A DNA stretch of 64,000 nucleotides from Spirodela intermedia (GCA_902729315.2 LR746265.1:7738392-7802391); one strand, 5' to 3'; shown: positions 34,800-47,681, counted from the first letter of the stretch. The notes: a model not told the origin generated them from the sequence alone. Translations and numbers: made by a program.

Positions 34800-35183
34800 A
34801 TGGTCGCTCGAAACCTGATTTCCCTCCCCCTACTTATTCTCCTTTGTCTTCTCTCGCCACCATGCTCGGCCAGGAATATCCTTCGTAGTGGAGAGACCCT
34901 CTTCCAACGCCAATCCTTGAACAATAACAACTATTTCTTTACCATGCAGAGCGATGGTAACCTTGTTATATACACTGGCGACAGTCCAGTGTGGGCGAGC
35001 AACACCAATGGTGGCACCGCAGACTACGTCCTTATCCTCCAACCTGACCGTAATGTTGTCATCTACGACGGATCACGTGCGATCTGGGCAACAGGCACCA
35101 ACGTCTTTGGTGCTGGAGTGACCATAGCGCCCCGTAAGAATGTGACTTCCACTCCGGCAGCTGTGGCGGTCAAGAAGCCTTAA
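34800..35183 (+). CDS. GNA-like lectin 4 with internal deletion
   Basis: A 127-residue secreted lectin, nearly identical to lectin 3 outside one in-frame loss of 30 residues (residues 53-82 of lectin 3). The deletion joins MQSD of the first mannose site to GNLVIY of the second, as expected from recombination between the similar ATGCAGAG(C/T)GA sequences. Two complete motifs remain: QSDGNLVIY (50-58) and QPDRNVVIY (81-89). C53 and C75 are both lost with the missing subdomain, so the usual disulfide cannot form. Signal peptide, C-terminal tail, promoter and poly(A) signal are kept, so it may be expressed. It is either a two-site lectin with altered folding or a recent dead-end copy. Confidence 0.9.
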   Translation: MVARNLISLPLLILLCLLSPPCSARNILRSGETLFQRQSLNNNNYFFTMQSDGNLVIYTGDSPVWASNTNGGTADYVLILQPDRNVVIYDGSRAIWATGTNVFGAGVTIAPRKNVTSTPAAVAVKKP

Positions 35184-35433
35184 ACTACGGTGAGTACTTG
35201 GAAAGAAATAGTAAGGTACATCACGTCGATGTCTACTACTAGTGAGTCTGAAGAAATAATGACTCATCTACTCTCGTTCTCTCAGATGGCGAAGAACACC
35301 CTTTGAAGTGAGGATCAGAGCAAATGCAGTCCTGTGAAGTATGATTATGTTTGTGTGAGCCAGGGGAACAGGTGTTTTTTTGTTGGGCCCCCCTTGAAGG
35401 GGCAACATATCCAAACTATGTATGATCACATGT

Positions 35434-35439
35434 AATAAA
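35434..35439 (+). terminator. candidate poly(A) signal of lectin 4
   Basis: AATAAA about 250 bp after the stop, at the position equivalent to that of lectin 3. Confidence 0.5.
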
Positions 35440-35777
35440 GAAGGAACCATGACTATCATGCTCTAGAAATCTCAAGTCCACGTACAATACGTTCTACCTA
35501 TTCTAGGTTTCAAAAAAATTATAACTTTTTTCTTCTTTTTTTTTTAACAAGGGAAATCCTACGTTGCTATCTGGTATGATAAGATTGATCAGCTTTACAA
35601 AGCCGATACGAGATGGGGAAAAGAAACAAATATTTAAGGGGCTTATCTTGCTGATTCAAGCAGATAGACATCATCCTCCTAGATCGTCCTTTAGGCTCAT
35701 AAAAGCGTGGGCAGCAGGCTACCCGCTGTTGGAATCCTTGCCGCCGCGTCCAGTCCACAAGACGTTTCTCACCGTAG

Positions 35778-35975
35778 CGGCGCTGGTGTGCGCGGCTTCC
35801 AAGCACGCGGCTGCGAGCAGTCCAAATTGGGTTCTCCAAGCGCCGGCGCTGAAATGCGCCGGTCCAAAGCTCGCCGCTTCGTGCGGTCCAAGTAGGGTCC
35901 TACCCGAGCCGGCGCTGATCCACGCCGGTCCAAAGCACGCCGCTGCACACCAAATTGAGTTCTCCCCGTGCCGTT
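35778..35975 (+). repeat. 66-bp GC-rich minisatellite (three units)
   Basis: CGGCGCTG starts units at 35778, 35844 and 35910, each containing TCCAAAGC(T/A)CGCCGC- or TCCAAGCACGCGG-type sequence. The period of 66 bp is a multiple of three, so an open plus-strand frame (35564-36484) shows a 22-residue peptide repeat with a (P/A)AL..A..KHAAA pattern. I see no known domain; the frame may be a by-product of GC-rich composition. Confidence 0.85.
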
Positions 35976-36524
35976 GCTTCTACGCGTCACGTCCCGTCCA
36001 AGCCATCCGCCAGGGTTACGCACTCCCATCCTCAGCCTCACCTGGTCACGGCGTGGCAAGCCGTGCCGTCGTTCGACGCTTCAACCGCCTGCAGAGGAGC
36101 ACCTTGACCGCGTCGCGCCCCGTCAATGCCATCTGCCCGGGTCATGCTTTTCTCCGCGAGAGCCTCCGCCGCTGTCGCGTAGCAGGCCGTGTAGCCGCTC
36201 GCCTGGCGTCGAGCGGCGGAACTCATGTCCTTCCTGCGACCGTCGTCACCTGGCGGCTCCGCAAGCATCCTCGCGCAGGCCACTCCAACTTCTACTGCGG
36301 CTCGTCCATCCGTGCCGACGCCGTCCATCAAAAGCACCGCTCGCCACTGCGCACCTCCAGCCGTGCCGGCGCCATTCCGCACGACATTGCGCACCACCGC
36401 GTGACTCCAATCGTGCGGACCACCGCGCAGCCTCCAGCCGCCAATGGGGTCTCGGCCACCGCAGAATACTCGACGTTGAGGTAAGAGAGACGATTCCATC
36501 CTGCATATACCCTGGAAGATCTTC

Positions 36525-36555
36525 GGGGGGGGAGCGGGGGGGGGCGGGTGGGGGG
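36525..36555 (+). other. G-run tract with quadruplex potential
   Basis: Five closely spaced G runs of 3-9 bases, separated by 1-3 bases, fit the G3+N1-7 quadruplex pattern. It lies at the end of the second GC-rich element. Confidence 0.8.
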
Positions 36556-36599
36556 AGAACCATCCCCAAGAAAAGTATAACTTATATTTGAGAAAATGT

Positions 36600-38934
36600 G
36601 AAAATGTGTTCTGATAATTTTGGTCCCTTTTATATTTGAGGAAGGTTGACCTTATATAGGGTATTTTTTCATTATGTTTATGCGTTTTATGATGAAGAAA
36701 TAGTTAGAAATTGTCAAACAACCAACTAGTTGCAAGTATATTAGTAGCTTGTCTTATTCCTATTTTCTCATGCATCATTTTGCCAACTTTAAGGCAAGTT
36801 CAATTAAAATCGACACATTGTAGACACGATTTCGTTTTTTGTGGGTTGGTATGGACTATTCCTCTTTCCTTGTTCCTATTTCGCCTTTCCAGTATCGTAA
36901 GTGTTTCCTCATAGGAACATCCTCAAGTTTGGTTTAATCAAGTGTAGAATGAATTCAAGGAGATATTCAAACAAATTCTGACCATCAGCCAGACAAATTT
37001 CACTTGAGCATCCAAATCTGAATTCAAGGAGAATTGAGTGTGTATTCAACAATTACATAGATAACATTTTATTATAAATTTATATTTTTCACATTTGTAT
37101 GCATCTTCAATTTTGAGCCAGGTCCTTGGTAGGCTATATTTTCTAATGAGTTGAAAAAAGAAACTTCACAACCTCAAACAAGGAAATTTTCATTAGTTAG
37201 AATCCTTTGTCAACACCAATCCTAAAAGGGTTCTAAAGGCCAAAAGATTCCCATATGCACATAGTGGACCCAAATTTCTTACTCTTGTAAGGAATTTCTA
37301 TATACACATCATTAAACCATCAAACTCAATTTATAGCTCAAGATATGAGTTGTGTGTTACATTTTGGATTGCAACACATCATCAAAGGGTAAATCCTTAA
37401 TTTTTTCTTTACTCTGTAATTTTATAATTTCATTGGGTCCTAGGCTTTGGGACATTAATGAGGACATTTTAAATGCTATATTTATAATGGTTCAACCAAG
37501 GACCAACTCCAATTCTCAAATAGTTCAGTTCCTTGCATCTACCTTGGGTTCTATTAATACTGTAGTTAAATGCACATTGAATTAATGCTTCAGCAGTCTC
37601 ACATGTTAGTTTGAATAACTCTAATCAACTTAGAATCCTCCCCATGAATCTACTCCACATTCATAACTCTAAGAGGAAAAGCATGAGAGTTCTCTTATCT
37701 AAATTTATAGCTCTATGAGTTCAACACATATTAACAATAGTCAATCTCCTCTAAATTATGACTCTAGATAGACACTCAATGTAATTGTACTTTAAACACA
37801 GAGTTAAAACATGTTACCATGCTTAGTCATTCAGCTCATTCCTTCTCAAAGACTTGTTCTCTTTTATGTTATTGAAGAAGTCGAAGGAGTCATTCAGGTC
37901 TTGAGCACACTATGTGGACATTTAGGTGCTTAGGATTGCAACAATCTGGTGTAGACTCTTGAAGGAAGGTAAACACTGAATCTCACTCTAAAGGTGAAAC
38001 ATGTTGATGCCCTTGGTATTGATACTACATGCAAAAAGTTATTTACTAAATATTTTCTTAGCATTTACTTAATATTACATAATATTCAATAAACATTATG
38101 AGAACTTATGTTAAACATTTCCTATCTCTAAGAAATATTCAAGGTGTATATTGATGGTGCTTGAATAGTCCTATGAATAACAAACTAATCCAATGAACTA
38201 TAATATCCTTGAGATATTCATACATTGAATTCAATACAACATCATAAAGTTCATATGTATATACAAAAAATTAGGTGTCAACACATGTGATGTTCTAGAA
38301 AATTAAAAAAGATAAAGTCACATGTAGGATTCAAACTCAAAACTTGAGAAAAATAAAGTCAAATAGTTCAATAAGAAAATATTTAGAAAATTGAAGAACA
38401 TCAAGTCAGGTACATGATGTAAGATCAAAACTTGAGTGACAAAAAGTTGAGAGCCTCAACAAGTAAAATCACTAAGAAATAAACACAATAGTGGCATTCA
38501 AACTTGAAACCTAGACAACAACTAATTCAACTACTATGCTTTTCAATCAAGAATTGAAAGCTACATCAATACTTCCTTCAAGCCCTAAGGCACATGAGTA
38601 GTGAGTTGAGAGATATTTAAACTAAGACATAGAGTGTTGACAAACTAACTATACTTAGTAAGGGTGTAATCTCTACAAAGACTAGACTAATGTAGTTGGG
38701 TTGTTGATCCTATAAACTTAATGTATATTTCTAAGAGAAAATAATGAACTCTAGTATGAAGGTTCCTTTGAGACTTGAAGTAGCCAAGTGAGAGGTGAAC
38801 AAGTATAAAATCATTTTTGTTTTTGGTGGTGACAAGTGAATTGAGTTGAAACACAAGTAGAGAGAAAGAGAACCCTATGTAAACCCGTACACAAAATTAG
38901 GAAATTGTGTAATAACTGACGTGACTTAGTTGTT
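36600..38934. other. AT-rich intergenic, nothing recognised
   Basis: No supported gene. A GTGAAAATGTGTTCTG match near 36598 to 29880 hints at a small shared remnant of the duplication blocks. Confidence 0.5.
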
Positions 38935-40557
38935 GTATAGTCAATAACGTAAATTTAAAATTTATAAAACTAGAAAATATGAATTTTTAGATATTTAGAA
39001 GTATTTATAAACAAATATATCAAATATAATTTAATAAAACTTTCAAAAATAGTGATAATTTTTCAAGTCGATCACAATTATAATATCTAGTAATTCTTCA
39101 AAATTTTCCTCAAAGAATACTATTTTTTATGAATTTTATACTAAGAAATGAAAATAAAATATATTTAAAATTTAAAAAAAAAGGAATAAGGGTGTAGACA
39201 TCAAGATGACATCAGCATCTAGCAAACACGAATTGGACAGAAATAGAATTTCACTTGGTAGTTCTTACATAAGTGATTATAGATGATTTAATTGATCAAA
39301 TTAAGATTTATAAAAGTTTGAAGAATTGTAATAGAATGAAGTATATCTTGGTATATTTAAATCACATAAATTATCACTAAATGAAATAAAAATTAAGTTG
39401 AAAGTAAGAAAATATTATTTCAGCATCGCGGTGGCGATGCATTGACAATATATTAGAATCTTGAGTATTCAGGAGGATCATTGTGGAGTGTCCATGGTCT
39501 CGAAGGCTCTCCTTAGACAAGGATGACGTGGATAGTCTTTAGATCTCATTGCAAAGTTTAGAGATCAATGAAATTAGTCATCAAATCATTTTTGACAGCT
39601 GTCACCTAGTGGAATAGAAAAGTAGTGACTTTACAATTCTTCGATGGCTATCACTTGATAGAGAGGAGCTAAATGAAGGTGGGGGGCGTGTAAAGGAGCT
39701 TCATACTCAAGACTACGTAGTAAGATGAGGCTCTTCATTGCATCCGGTACGCTCTCAGAAGGAGGTGACTCATTTCTCGATGAATCATCCTCTTCCTAAT
39801 GATGACTTGTTCGTCGATCAATCAGAGATACTTTACTCAATAGATTTGCGATCCTTTTATCACGAATCATTCAGTAATTTTAGTAACAATACTCCACAAA
39901 TCACGTTGATGAAATTTTTGCCGATGATCCAACAGTTCTAGTGACTTAATCCTTCACCGATGATCTACAAAAAAGTCAATAATCAGATAAAAAATATGAG
40001 TTTTGGATTTGAGAAGATTCGAACCCGCACTAGTTGTCATTCTTTGTGAAGAAAGTGTGATGTAAGTTTAGTCTCACATCGCTTGTGCACTAAAGTTTCT
40101 GACAAATATATAATAATATTATATTTGCAATCAAGTCTTTTCTCACATGTGTACAACCATTCCTTGCCTCACAACTAACTAGCCACCAATGACGTGAAAG
40201 GAGAGTGGCACACACATGCCCCTATCGGTCCTAGCCGCTTGAGCCCCAACTCACAGCTCCTCCCCGACTGCATTTCCAACTTGCTTGCGGGCCCAACTAG
40301 TTGACAAGTCCCCCTCCATTTTACTATATTTTTATTTTTATTTCTTTTTCTTTATTTATCTCAAAAGTAAGACTGTAAAAATCATATAAAATTGTATAAA
40401 ATTACATAATAATCCAAAATTTCATGTTAATCAATTAAAAACCACTTTTCACACTTTAACATGATTATAAGTCTATTTATCATGAGTTAAGGCTAAAACT
40501 ATATTATTTACTAATTATTAACTCATGATAATGAAGACTTATCAATAACCTATGTCA
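38935..40557 (-). repeat. inverted solo-LTR-like copy
   Basis: Read on the minus strand, it begins with TTGATAAGTCTTCATTATCATG followed by a GAGTTAATAATTAGTAAATAA stretch and ends in CTTCTAAATATCTAAAAATT, like the plus-strand LTR at 47682-49042. Internal landmarks (CACTACTTTTC/TATCACTTG boxes and CCTTATTCC) match in reverse. No coding internal region is attached. Confidence 0.65.
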
Positions 40558-41756
40558 ACACTTCCACTCATAGATAGAAAAAAAAGAGAAAAAAGAAAAA
40601 AAACTAAAACAAAAGTTGTAGAAAGCTAATTCACCCTTTCTCTTAGTGTTTAACCTACCTCATCAAATCTTTTAAAAAACTCTCTTGTTCTTCCTTTGAA
40701 ATGGCTTTCATTAAGCTTAAACAAAGATCTCTCTATTCAGACCTGATCTCTAAGTTATTGGGTTGCTTCAATAGTTTCCTAACACCATTAAAAATGTCCA
40801 ATTTTATTCTAAAAGTACACATTAATCATGTGAATGTTGGACCATCAAAATACATATTATTTTGATGATCAATAATAAACATAAGATCAATTAGAAGATC
40901 AAAATATGCTTACCCTTAATTATACATAATTAAGGGTAAGCATCTATCCTCCCACTGTGGATCAGAGGATTTCGCAACAGTTTCAATCGAGATGATCAAC
41001 CTCGGTCGCATCTACCACTTCATCTTTCACTTACCACTTTTCAAAGAGAGCTATCTCTTGTCTTCCCTAGATCTCATGTATGAGGCCCAGGGATAAACAT
41101 TATCTCAACATCAATATAATCGAATTTTTATTTTTAAAAAAATGCATAATACATGATTAAATATATTTTTATGTATAAGTATGAGGTTATTGCATAATGA
41201 TAAAAAGTGATAAAAAAATATTTTGATATTTTTATGTAAGCATCCCATCATTGTTGAATTTGAGAATTTGATGAATCTCACTGAATAAAAGTATTACATT
41301 ATATATTGATCAAAAAAATGTCAATATTATAAAAATTATCATTATGAGAGAGCAATGCTTAGCACATTTATATCAATAAGAATTGTTAACAAAATATTTT
41401 ATGAAAGCTTACCCGGTCTATTATGTCATTATATTGCCTCATTAATTTAATATAGTTTTAGTATCAAATTAATTGGTTAAATTTATACCACTCATATTAT
41501 CACCAAAAATTTTATTACTAAATCCTAACCTATGATCTCTTACTCAAATGTAACTCAATCCTCACCATCATTGCTTTGTTTCACTCATCAACATTTCTAA
41601 TTTTTGAGACCTTTAATCCCTAAAATCAAATATGAATCATATAATCCTTGTCCTAGAAATTGACTTCTATCAATAAATTTGACTCAAGCCTTTGAAATCC
41701 TTATATATTATTATCTTTCAAAGGTGAGCTTTATCTTGATGTCATCCTTTCAAAGG
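40558..41756. other. AT-rich spacer
   Basis: A-rich stretch at 40575-40610, then AT-rich DNA with no gene. It contains an ATTAAGGGTAAGCAT sequence adjacent to its inverted partner (about 40905-40941). Confidence 0.5.
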
Positions 41757-43440
41757 TCATCACTAATAAGTCTTTATTATCATGAGTTAATATTCAATAA
41801 ATAATAATGTTTTAGCCTTAAGTTATGCTAAATAGACTTCTTTTTATGATAAATTGTGAAAAGTATTTTTATTTAGTTAATGTGAATTTTTGGTTAATTA
41901 TGTGATTTTATGTGAATTTATATAATTTTTATAATTCTAATTTTGAGATAAATAAAGAAAAACAAAATAAAATAAAAATATTAAAAAAGGGAGGGACCCA
42001 CCAGCTAGCTGGGCCTACAAGTGGATTGAAAGTGTAGTTAGGGTAAAGCTACGAGTAGGGGCTCAAGCAACTATGGACCAATGGAGCCACTTGTGCGTCA
42101 CTTCCTTCCATGTTATTAGTGGTTAATTAGGCGTGGGATAAGAAGTGGTCATACACATGCAAGAAAGGGACTCATTGATTCCCAAATCTTGTATTACTAT
42201 ATATTCATCCTAAAATTTAACATATAACTAATGTGTGATTAAATCCGAGTCACACCTTCCCTAAAATGATTCTAAAATTTTTAATACCTAAACTACCTCC
42301 TATTTGTAATAATAATTTATCATAATGATGTCATTATTTAAGAGTATTTGATTACTTATTTCACTCTCTCTTATGTTAGCAGACGATTGATGAGAGTTCA
42401 AATCTTTCAAGAGTCAAAACTCATATTTTATTTGATTAAATTGTGATTTTTTTATAGATCACTGATAAAGGATTAAGTTGTTAGAATTTCTTAATCATCA
42501 ATTAAAAATTAAGTCAATATAATTTGTAGAGTATTATTATTAAAATTACTAATAACTACACAATAAAAGAATCAAGAATCTATTGAGTAAATCATCTCTG
42601 ATTGATTGAGAAATAAATCATCATCAAGAAGAGAACGATCCGTCGGGAGACAAGTCACCACCTCCTGAGAGCGCACTAGATGTGATGAAGAGGCTCTTCT
42701 TTCTACATGTACTTGAAGATTGAAGCTCTCTAACACACACCTCACCTCTATCCAGCTCATCTCCATAGGCTGATAGCTATTGGAGAGCTATAAAATTATT
42801 ATATTTTCATCTTGTTGGGTGAGAGTCGCTAGAGATAATTTGATAACTCATTTCATTGATTTTTAAACTTCACAAGAAGATCTAGAGACTACTCACATCA
42901 TCCTTATTTAAAGAGATCCTTCAAAACTATGAACATTACACGACAATCCTCTCAAACACTCAAAATTCTACTATATCATTAATACATCACCATCGCAATA
43001 TCAAAAATTTATTTTTCTTATTTTTAACTTAATTTTTATTTTATTTAGTGATAATTTATGTGATTTCGACTTTTTAAATCATTTTTTATTTAATTATAAT
43101 TCTTCTAGTTTTTACAAATCCTAATTTGACTAATTAAATCATTTGTAATCGCTTACGTAAGAATCATCGAGAGTAACTTTATTTCTACTCAATTCATGTT
43201 CATTGGATGCTGATGTATTCTAACATTCACACTGTTATTTTCCATTTTCGTAAATTTTAAACATATTTCATTTTATTTTCATTTCATAGTATAAAATTTA
43301 TAAAAACTCATATTCTTTGAAGAAAATTCTAAACTATTATCCAATATTATATTACATCCCTTTGATTGGCCTAAAAAAATTTCACTATGTTTGAAACTTT
43401 TATTAAATTATAATTTATTTATTTATATTTCAGAATTTTT
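41757..43440 (+). repeat. left LTR
   Basis: Begins near TAATAAGTCTTTATTATCATG. It includes GTGGTCATACACATG, CCCAAATCT, TTAGCAGACGATTG and CCTATTTG landmarks shared with the right LTR. Its distal part carries about 300 bp (42617-42925) that is missing from the right LTR. The end merges into a stretch that is inverted relative to the LTR itself. Confidence 0.65.
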
Positions 43441-43530
43441 CTCAAAAATTATTTTTTTATAAATTTTATACTAAAAAATAAAAATAAAATATATTTAAAT
43501 TCACGAAAACGGAAAATAAGGGTATGGACA
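43200..43530. repeat. local inverted repeat at the LTR end
   Basis: The segment around 43225-43310 (TTATTTTCC, TTTTCGTAAATTTAAA-like, ATAGTATAAAATTTATAAA) is repeated in reverse complement at about 43450-43530 (TTTATAAATTTTATACTA ... TTCACGAAAACGGAAAATAAGG). Confidence 0.6.
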
Positions 43531-43929
43531 TGAGGATAAAATTCAAAAAGTTAGAGAGAACGAAAATCTATAAAAAAAATTAAAAGAAAGAGAGAACAAA
43601 GATCAGCAAGACAAGGACTAGAGCAAACTAAAAGAGGATAATAGTTATTAAACTTTTTTCTTGTATTTATTGATTTTTATGGATGGTAGAAGATTCTTAC
43701 ACCTAAGGTCAGAAAATTCTTACACTATCTTGTCCAAAACTAAAAATTAGAAAGAAAAATCAATTTTGATAGATCTCGAAGGTAGTACAAGTTAAACTAA
43801 GAATAATCCCATGGCCATGAAAAATTATTATATCCTTGATTCATATCAACAAGCATCTAATATTAGAGTCTCATTAGCACCCATTATTAAATTTTTAAAA
43901 TAAATCTAAGAATTTTTAAAATACTCCTT

Positions 43930-44490
43930 AATTTTCATAGATTACCTTTAAAAGAACCTAATCAGTATTTAGAAAAAAATTATATGGTCTATGATTTATT
44001 TAATCTCCCTCAAGTTATTAAGATGAAATTATTTCCTCATATACTTGGGGATAAGGCTAGTTATTAGCTATCCACATTAGATTGAGAATTTGTTAATGAG
44101 AAAGACATAGAACATGTATTTCTTTGAAAATTTTCTCCTTTAAGAAAAACTCAAAATATGAGAAACATATATGAAGTTTTGCTCAAAGGCTAGAAGAAAT
44201 TTTGCATGACATATGGGAAAAATTTAAAGATTTACCTAGAAATTGTCATCATCATACTATACCTAGGTGGTAGCTCAATAGAATTTTTTATGATAGATTA
44301 TTAAAATAATATAGAAATCTGATTGGTTCTATACATGTAGCTTTTATGGAGAAAATCCTTGATGAAATGTATAGCCTTTATAAGAATTTAAGTGAAAATT
44401 CTAAAGACCAAGTCTTTTTTTACTTATATGACATAGAGAAGAAAAAAGAATTTTATGAATTACATTATGATGATGATTCTAATTAAGTTA
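43930..44490 (+). pseudogene. Gypsy gag (retrotransposon capsid) remnant
   Basis: Conceptual translation with stops shows the Retrotrans_gag pattern in order: KLFPHILGDKAS, FVNEKD, FSPLRKTQNMRNIYEVLL, a HDIWEKFKDLPRNCHHHTIPRW segment (the conserved WERFKDLLRRCPHHGLP-type motif), IFYDRLLK, YRNLIGSI and MEKILDEMYSLYKNLSEN. Several in-frame stops make it non-functional. It is followed by an Asn/Gln-rich tail as in Athila-type gag. Confidence 0.75.
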
Positions 44491-45159
44491 ATCAAATTAA
44501 TCAACAATTAAAAAAACTTGATTTACTTATTAATTATATTAGAAAGCCTCCTAAGCTTCAATTTAATGCATATAGTACTTGTCTTATATATAATAAAAAT
44601 GATCATTTCGAATTTTAATATTCTAATTTAGATCAATCATTTTATCATAGACAAGAGTAAGTGCAAGTACCTCATGATTTTATTAAAAATAAGAAGCCTT
44701 TTTTCTAATTCTTATAATCTTGATTGAGGGAATAATTTTTTGTGAAGAGACCAAATAATATTTAAAATTCAGAAGCACTTAGACCCAATTCAAATTCTTA
44801 ATTTTGTCTAAAATAGGAACCCAAATTTTAAAAAAATCAGCCATCTCAAATCTAACCTGATTTTATAAATACGATACAGAAAATGAGCCAAATAATGCAG
44901 CAAATAATGAATCAAATGATATTTCGGCAAGAATAATTTATAAAGGCTTTTGAGAATAAGATAGAAGGGGGACAATCACCTAATCAGCCCATAAAAAATT
45001 CAGAAAACTATACAATAGTAGAATTTTAGCAAGGAGAGTCTAGTTAGACAAATTTAAGAAAAACTCACGAAATAAAATTATTAAGATAGTGAATACATTG
45101 AGTGAGAATATTTTACTTGATCTTTATTCCCAAGTAGAGGAAATAGATGAAGAATTGTA

Positions 45160-45900
45160 AGTAAATGAGAATATTAAGGCTAAAGATATACTAACAAAAG
45201 TTTTTAATAAAATCATTTATGACTCACCATTGATGAATGAATATAGTGAGGATGATGAGGAGAAAAAGCCCTTAGATGAAGAAACATCAATTGATTATAG
45301 AAAAATCATCTAAATTTTAGTAGACGAGAGTAAGGACAAAAATGAAGAAAAATGGATTTCAGATGAAGAAAAATCAATTAATCTGAGAAATGTAGGAGAC
45401 AAAATTAATCAATCTGTTTCAGCCTTGGAGGTTGAGAGTAATGATGATGATACATATCATATACCAAAATTAGAAGATAGCTCAAGAGATGATGAAGAAT
45501 TTGATGTGTTGAGAAATGAAAAGCTAGAAAAAGACTTGATTCAACTAATAGGGAGAAATGAAAATAATGAATATGAATATAGAGATACTTTTGGAGGAGA
45601 AAATTTGAATTTTAATGAATTTATTAGATTTGAGATTAAAGTAGATGATTCTTTCATCCTTCAAAACCCATAGCTTATTAAAATTAAGTCTAAGCTTGAA
45701 ATATTTCATTCCTCACAAATTGAACATATATGTAGGAAAGATAAAATAGAGCAAGGGAAGATTATGCAAATAAAATAATACATTAAGAAATGAGTGAATG
45801 GAAGAATTAGTGATATCAATTTAGATTAAAAAAAATTAGATTGGGTAAGAGCTAATTTGAAAATTATATGACCTAATCACATTTTATGGTCTATTAATAG
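45160..45900 (+). pseudogene. acidic internal region of the Gypsy-like element
   Basis: Glu/Asp-rich translation interrupted by stops; the longest open part is 45425-45673 (82 codons, starting MEVESNDDD). A diverged copy lies at 18900-19720. It corresponds to the poorly conserved part after gag in this family; I recognise no enzyme. Confidence 0.5.
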
Positions 45901-46442
45901 AAAGTATTTACTAATGAATGAGAGCCTTAAAAAATGAGAGAAAAATGAGAAAAGGTTCTTTTCAAAATGAAAATATTATTTTTGGAAGAAAATATTAATT
46001 TTTATTTTCTTTTGACTAAAATCATGTCAAGGTATATATATGAAGCACATGAACTTATGCTAAATCTAAAAAGAATATCATGAAACTTACCTTGAGGTAT
46101 AAATATATTTTGATGGCCATAGATCATCTTATATGATCTAAGAACTATTCAAGTGAAGACATCAAATTCAATGTTACATAGGAGGCAACCTATGGTTTTT
46201 ATTTCATTTTTTTTTTAAGTTCTATTTTTCTTAGAATTTTATAATATTCGAAAAAGTGTAATAAGAGCAGTGTAAGATGAAGTGTAAAGTTGAAAACGAA
46301 GTTACAATGATGTCCTTCTGAGCTTTATCCTTTATGACAATATTTTTAGTGCTTAACTTTGCATATATGTATACTTTACTTGAATATTATATTTTATGCA
46401 TATTCTATTCTAATTTTTTTGTCATTAAGGATAATGTCATTT

Positions 46443-46460
46443 TTAAGTTGGGGGGTGAAG
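46443..46460 (+). other. possible polypurine tract
   Basis: AAGTTGGGGGGTGAAG is a G-rich purine run in otherwise AT-rich DNA. Similar tracts mark plus-strand priming in Athila-type elements, but it lies about 1.2 kb before the right LTR rather than next to it. Confidence 0.3.
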
Positions 46461-47681
46461 TACTAAATATTAATTTATACTGTAGGATGATTAAGAACAT
46501 ATGTTTACATTTGTTTTCATGCTTACTTAAAAAAGCAACTAAAAAAATCAGAAAAACTACAACATCTATTTTCTAATTTTCTGTGAGGAATAGTAGAAAA
46601 TAATTTACAAACTATCAAAAATAACAGAAAAAACAGCCCCAAATTTGAAATTCTAGAGACCCTTTTCTCACATTTTAATCCCCTAGATATATATTACTGA
46701 AATTTGAAATTACAACTATAAAAAAAATAGTTTTGATTTCTTTTTTATAAATTCATTTTTGCTGAAAAAAATTGAAAATAGAAAGTAGAATTGTTAAAAC
46801 TATCTAATTTATAAATTTCTACATCATATTGCATGCACAAAAAATTAAATCAATTAGATTGATTGATACTAAAAGATATTAAGAAGATTATTATTGAGTT
46901 AAGAGAATGATTTAGTATAATAAAATGTTAAAATACTCTTTGAATACATGATGGATAATATTGATATAATTTTATAAATTTTCACTTCATGACTTGATGA
47001 ATAGTATTTACTTGATGTGAAAATTTAATTCAATATTTGAGTCTAATGATGATTTTTATACCCTGATCTCTAAGACTTGTGAGGAGAAATCACTTATTTT
47101 GAAAAAAAAAAGAGTAAGATGAAAATTTTAAAAATGAAGAGTACACATAGAGGGTGTGAGACATCATTCTTCTTATAAAAAATTATCTATAGAAAAATAC
47201 TTGTTGCAAAATAAATGGATAATGTGAAAGCCCTAAAAACAAAGAGTACACATAGAGGGTGTGAGAATCATTCTTGTTGTCAAATTTTATTTATAGAAAA
47301 AGCTACTTACCTAGTGTATAAAAAATAGGAAAAATATAGTACAAACTTTAAAAATTAAGCCATAAAAAAAGAAATATAGAATCAATATTATTCTTATATA
47401 AATATTGATAACTAGAACATCTTGTGAATTATATCTATGAGTAAAAAATTGATAAAGATGTGAATAGAAGAAGTGAAGTCTAAATTGTTATTCCAAAGAG
47501 TGCTTACACATTTAAGTGTTTGTCATCATTCTTAGATACTTGATATAAGAGCTCAAAGTGTCTAGCAATGTATTATTTCTAATTATATTTTTATATATTA
47601 AAATATAATATTTAAGATTTATGATTTTTTTTATTTTCGTAGTTCTATTACTAAAGGACTAGCAATGATTCAAGTTGAAAG

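Larger units (their letters stand above)
34621..36500 (+). repeat. tandem duplication unit 2 (lectin 4 unit)
   Basis: Starts at TATCTTTTGCCACAG and includes only about 180 bp of lectin promoter, lectin 4, the matching 3' flank and a GC-rich element from about 35545 (AACAAGGGAAATCCTACGTT). The distal lectin promoter present in blocks A-C is absent. Confidence 0.85.

Noticed and set aside
36038-36591. Arg/Pro/Ser-rich open frames on both strands in the GC-rich element
   Set aside because: All frames are open because of high GC and tandem repeats; no domain or conserved frame.
40000-40040. tRNA-like T-loop sequence (GATTCGAACCC)
   Set aside because: No cloverleaf could be drawn around it, and the same stretch recurs in the LTR family as GGTTTGAATC.
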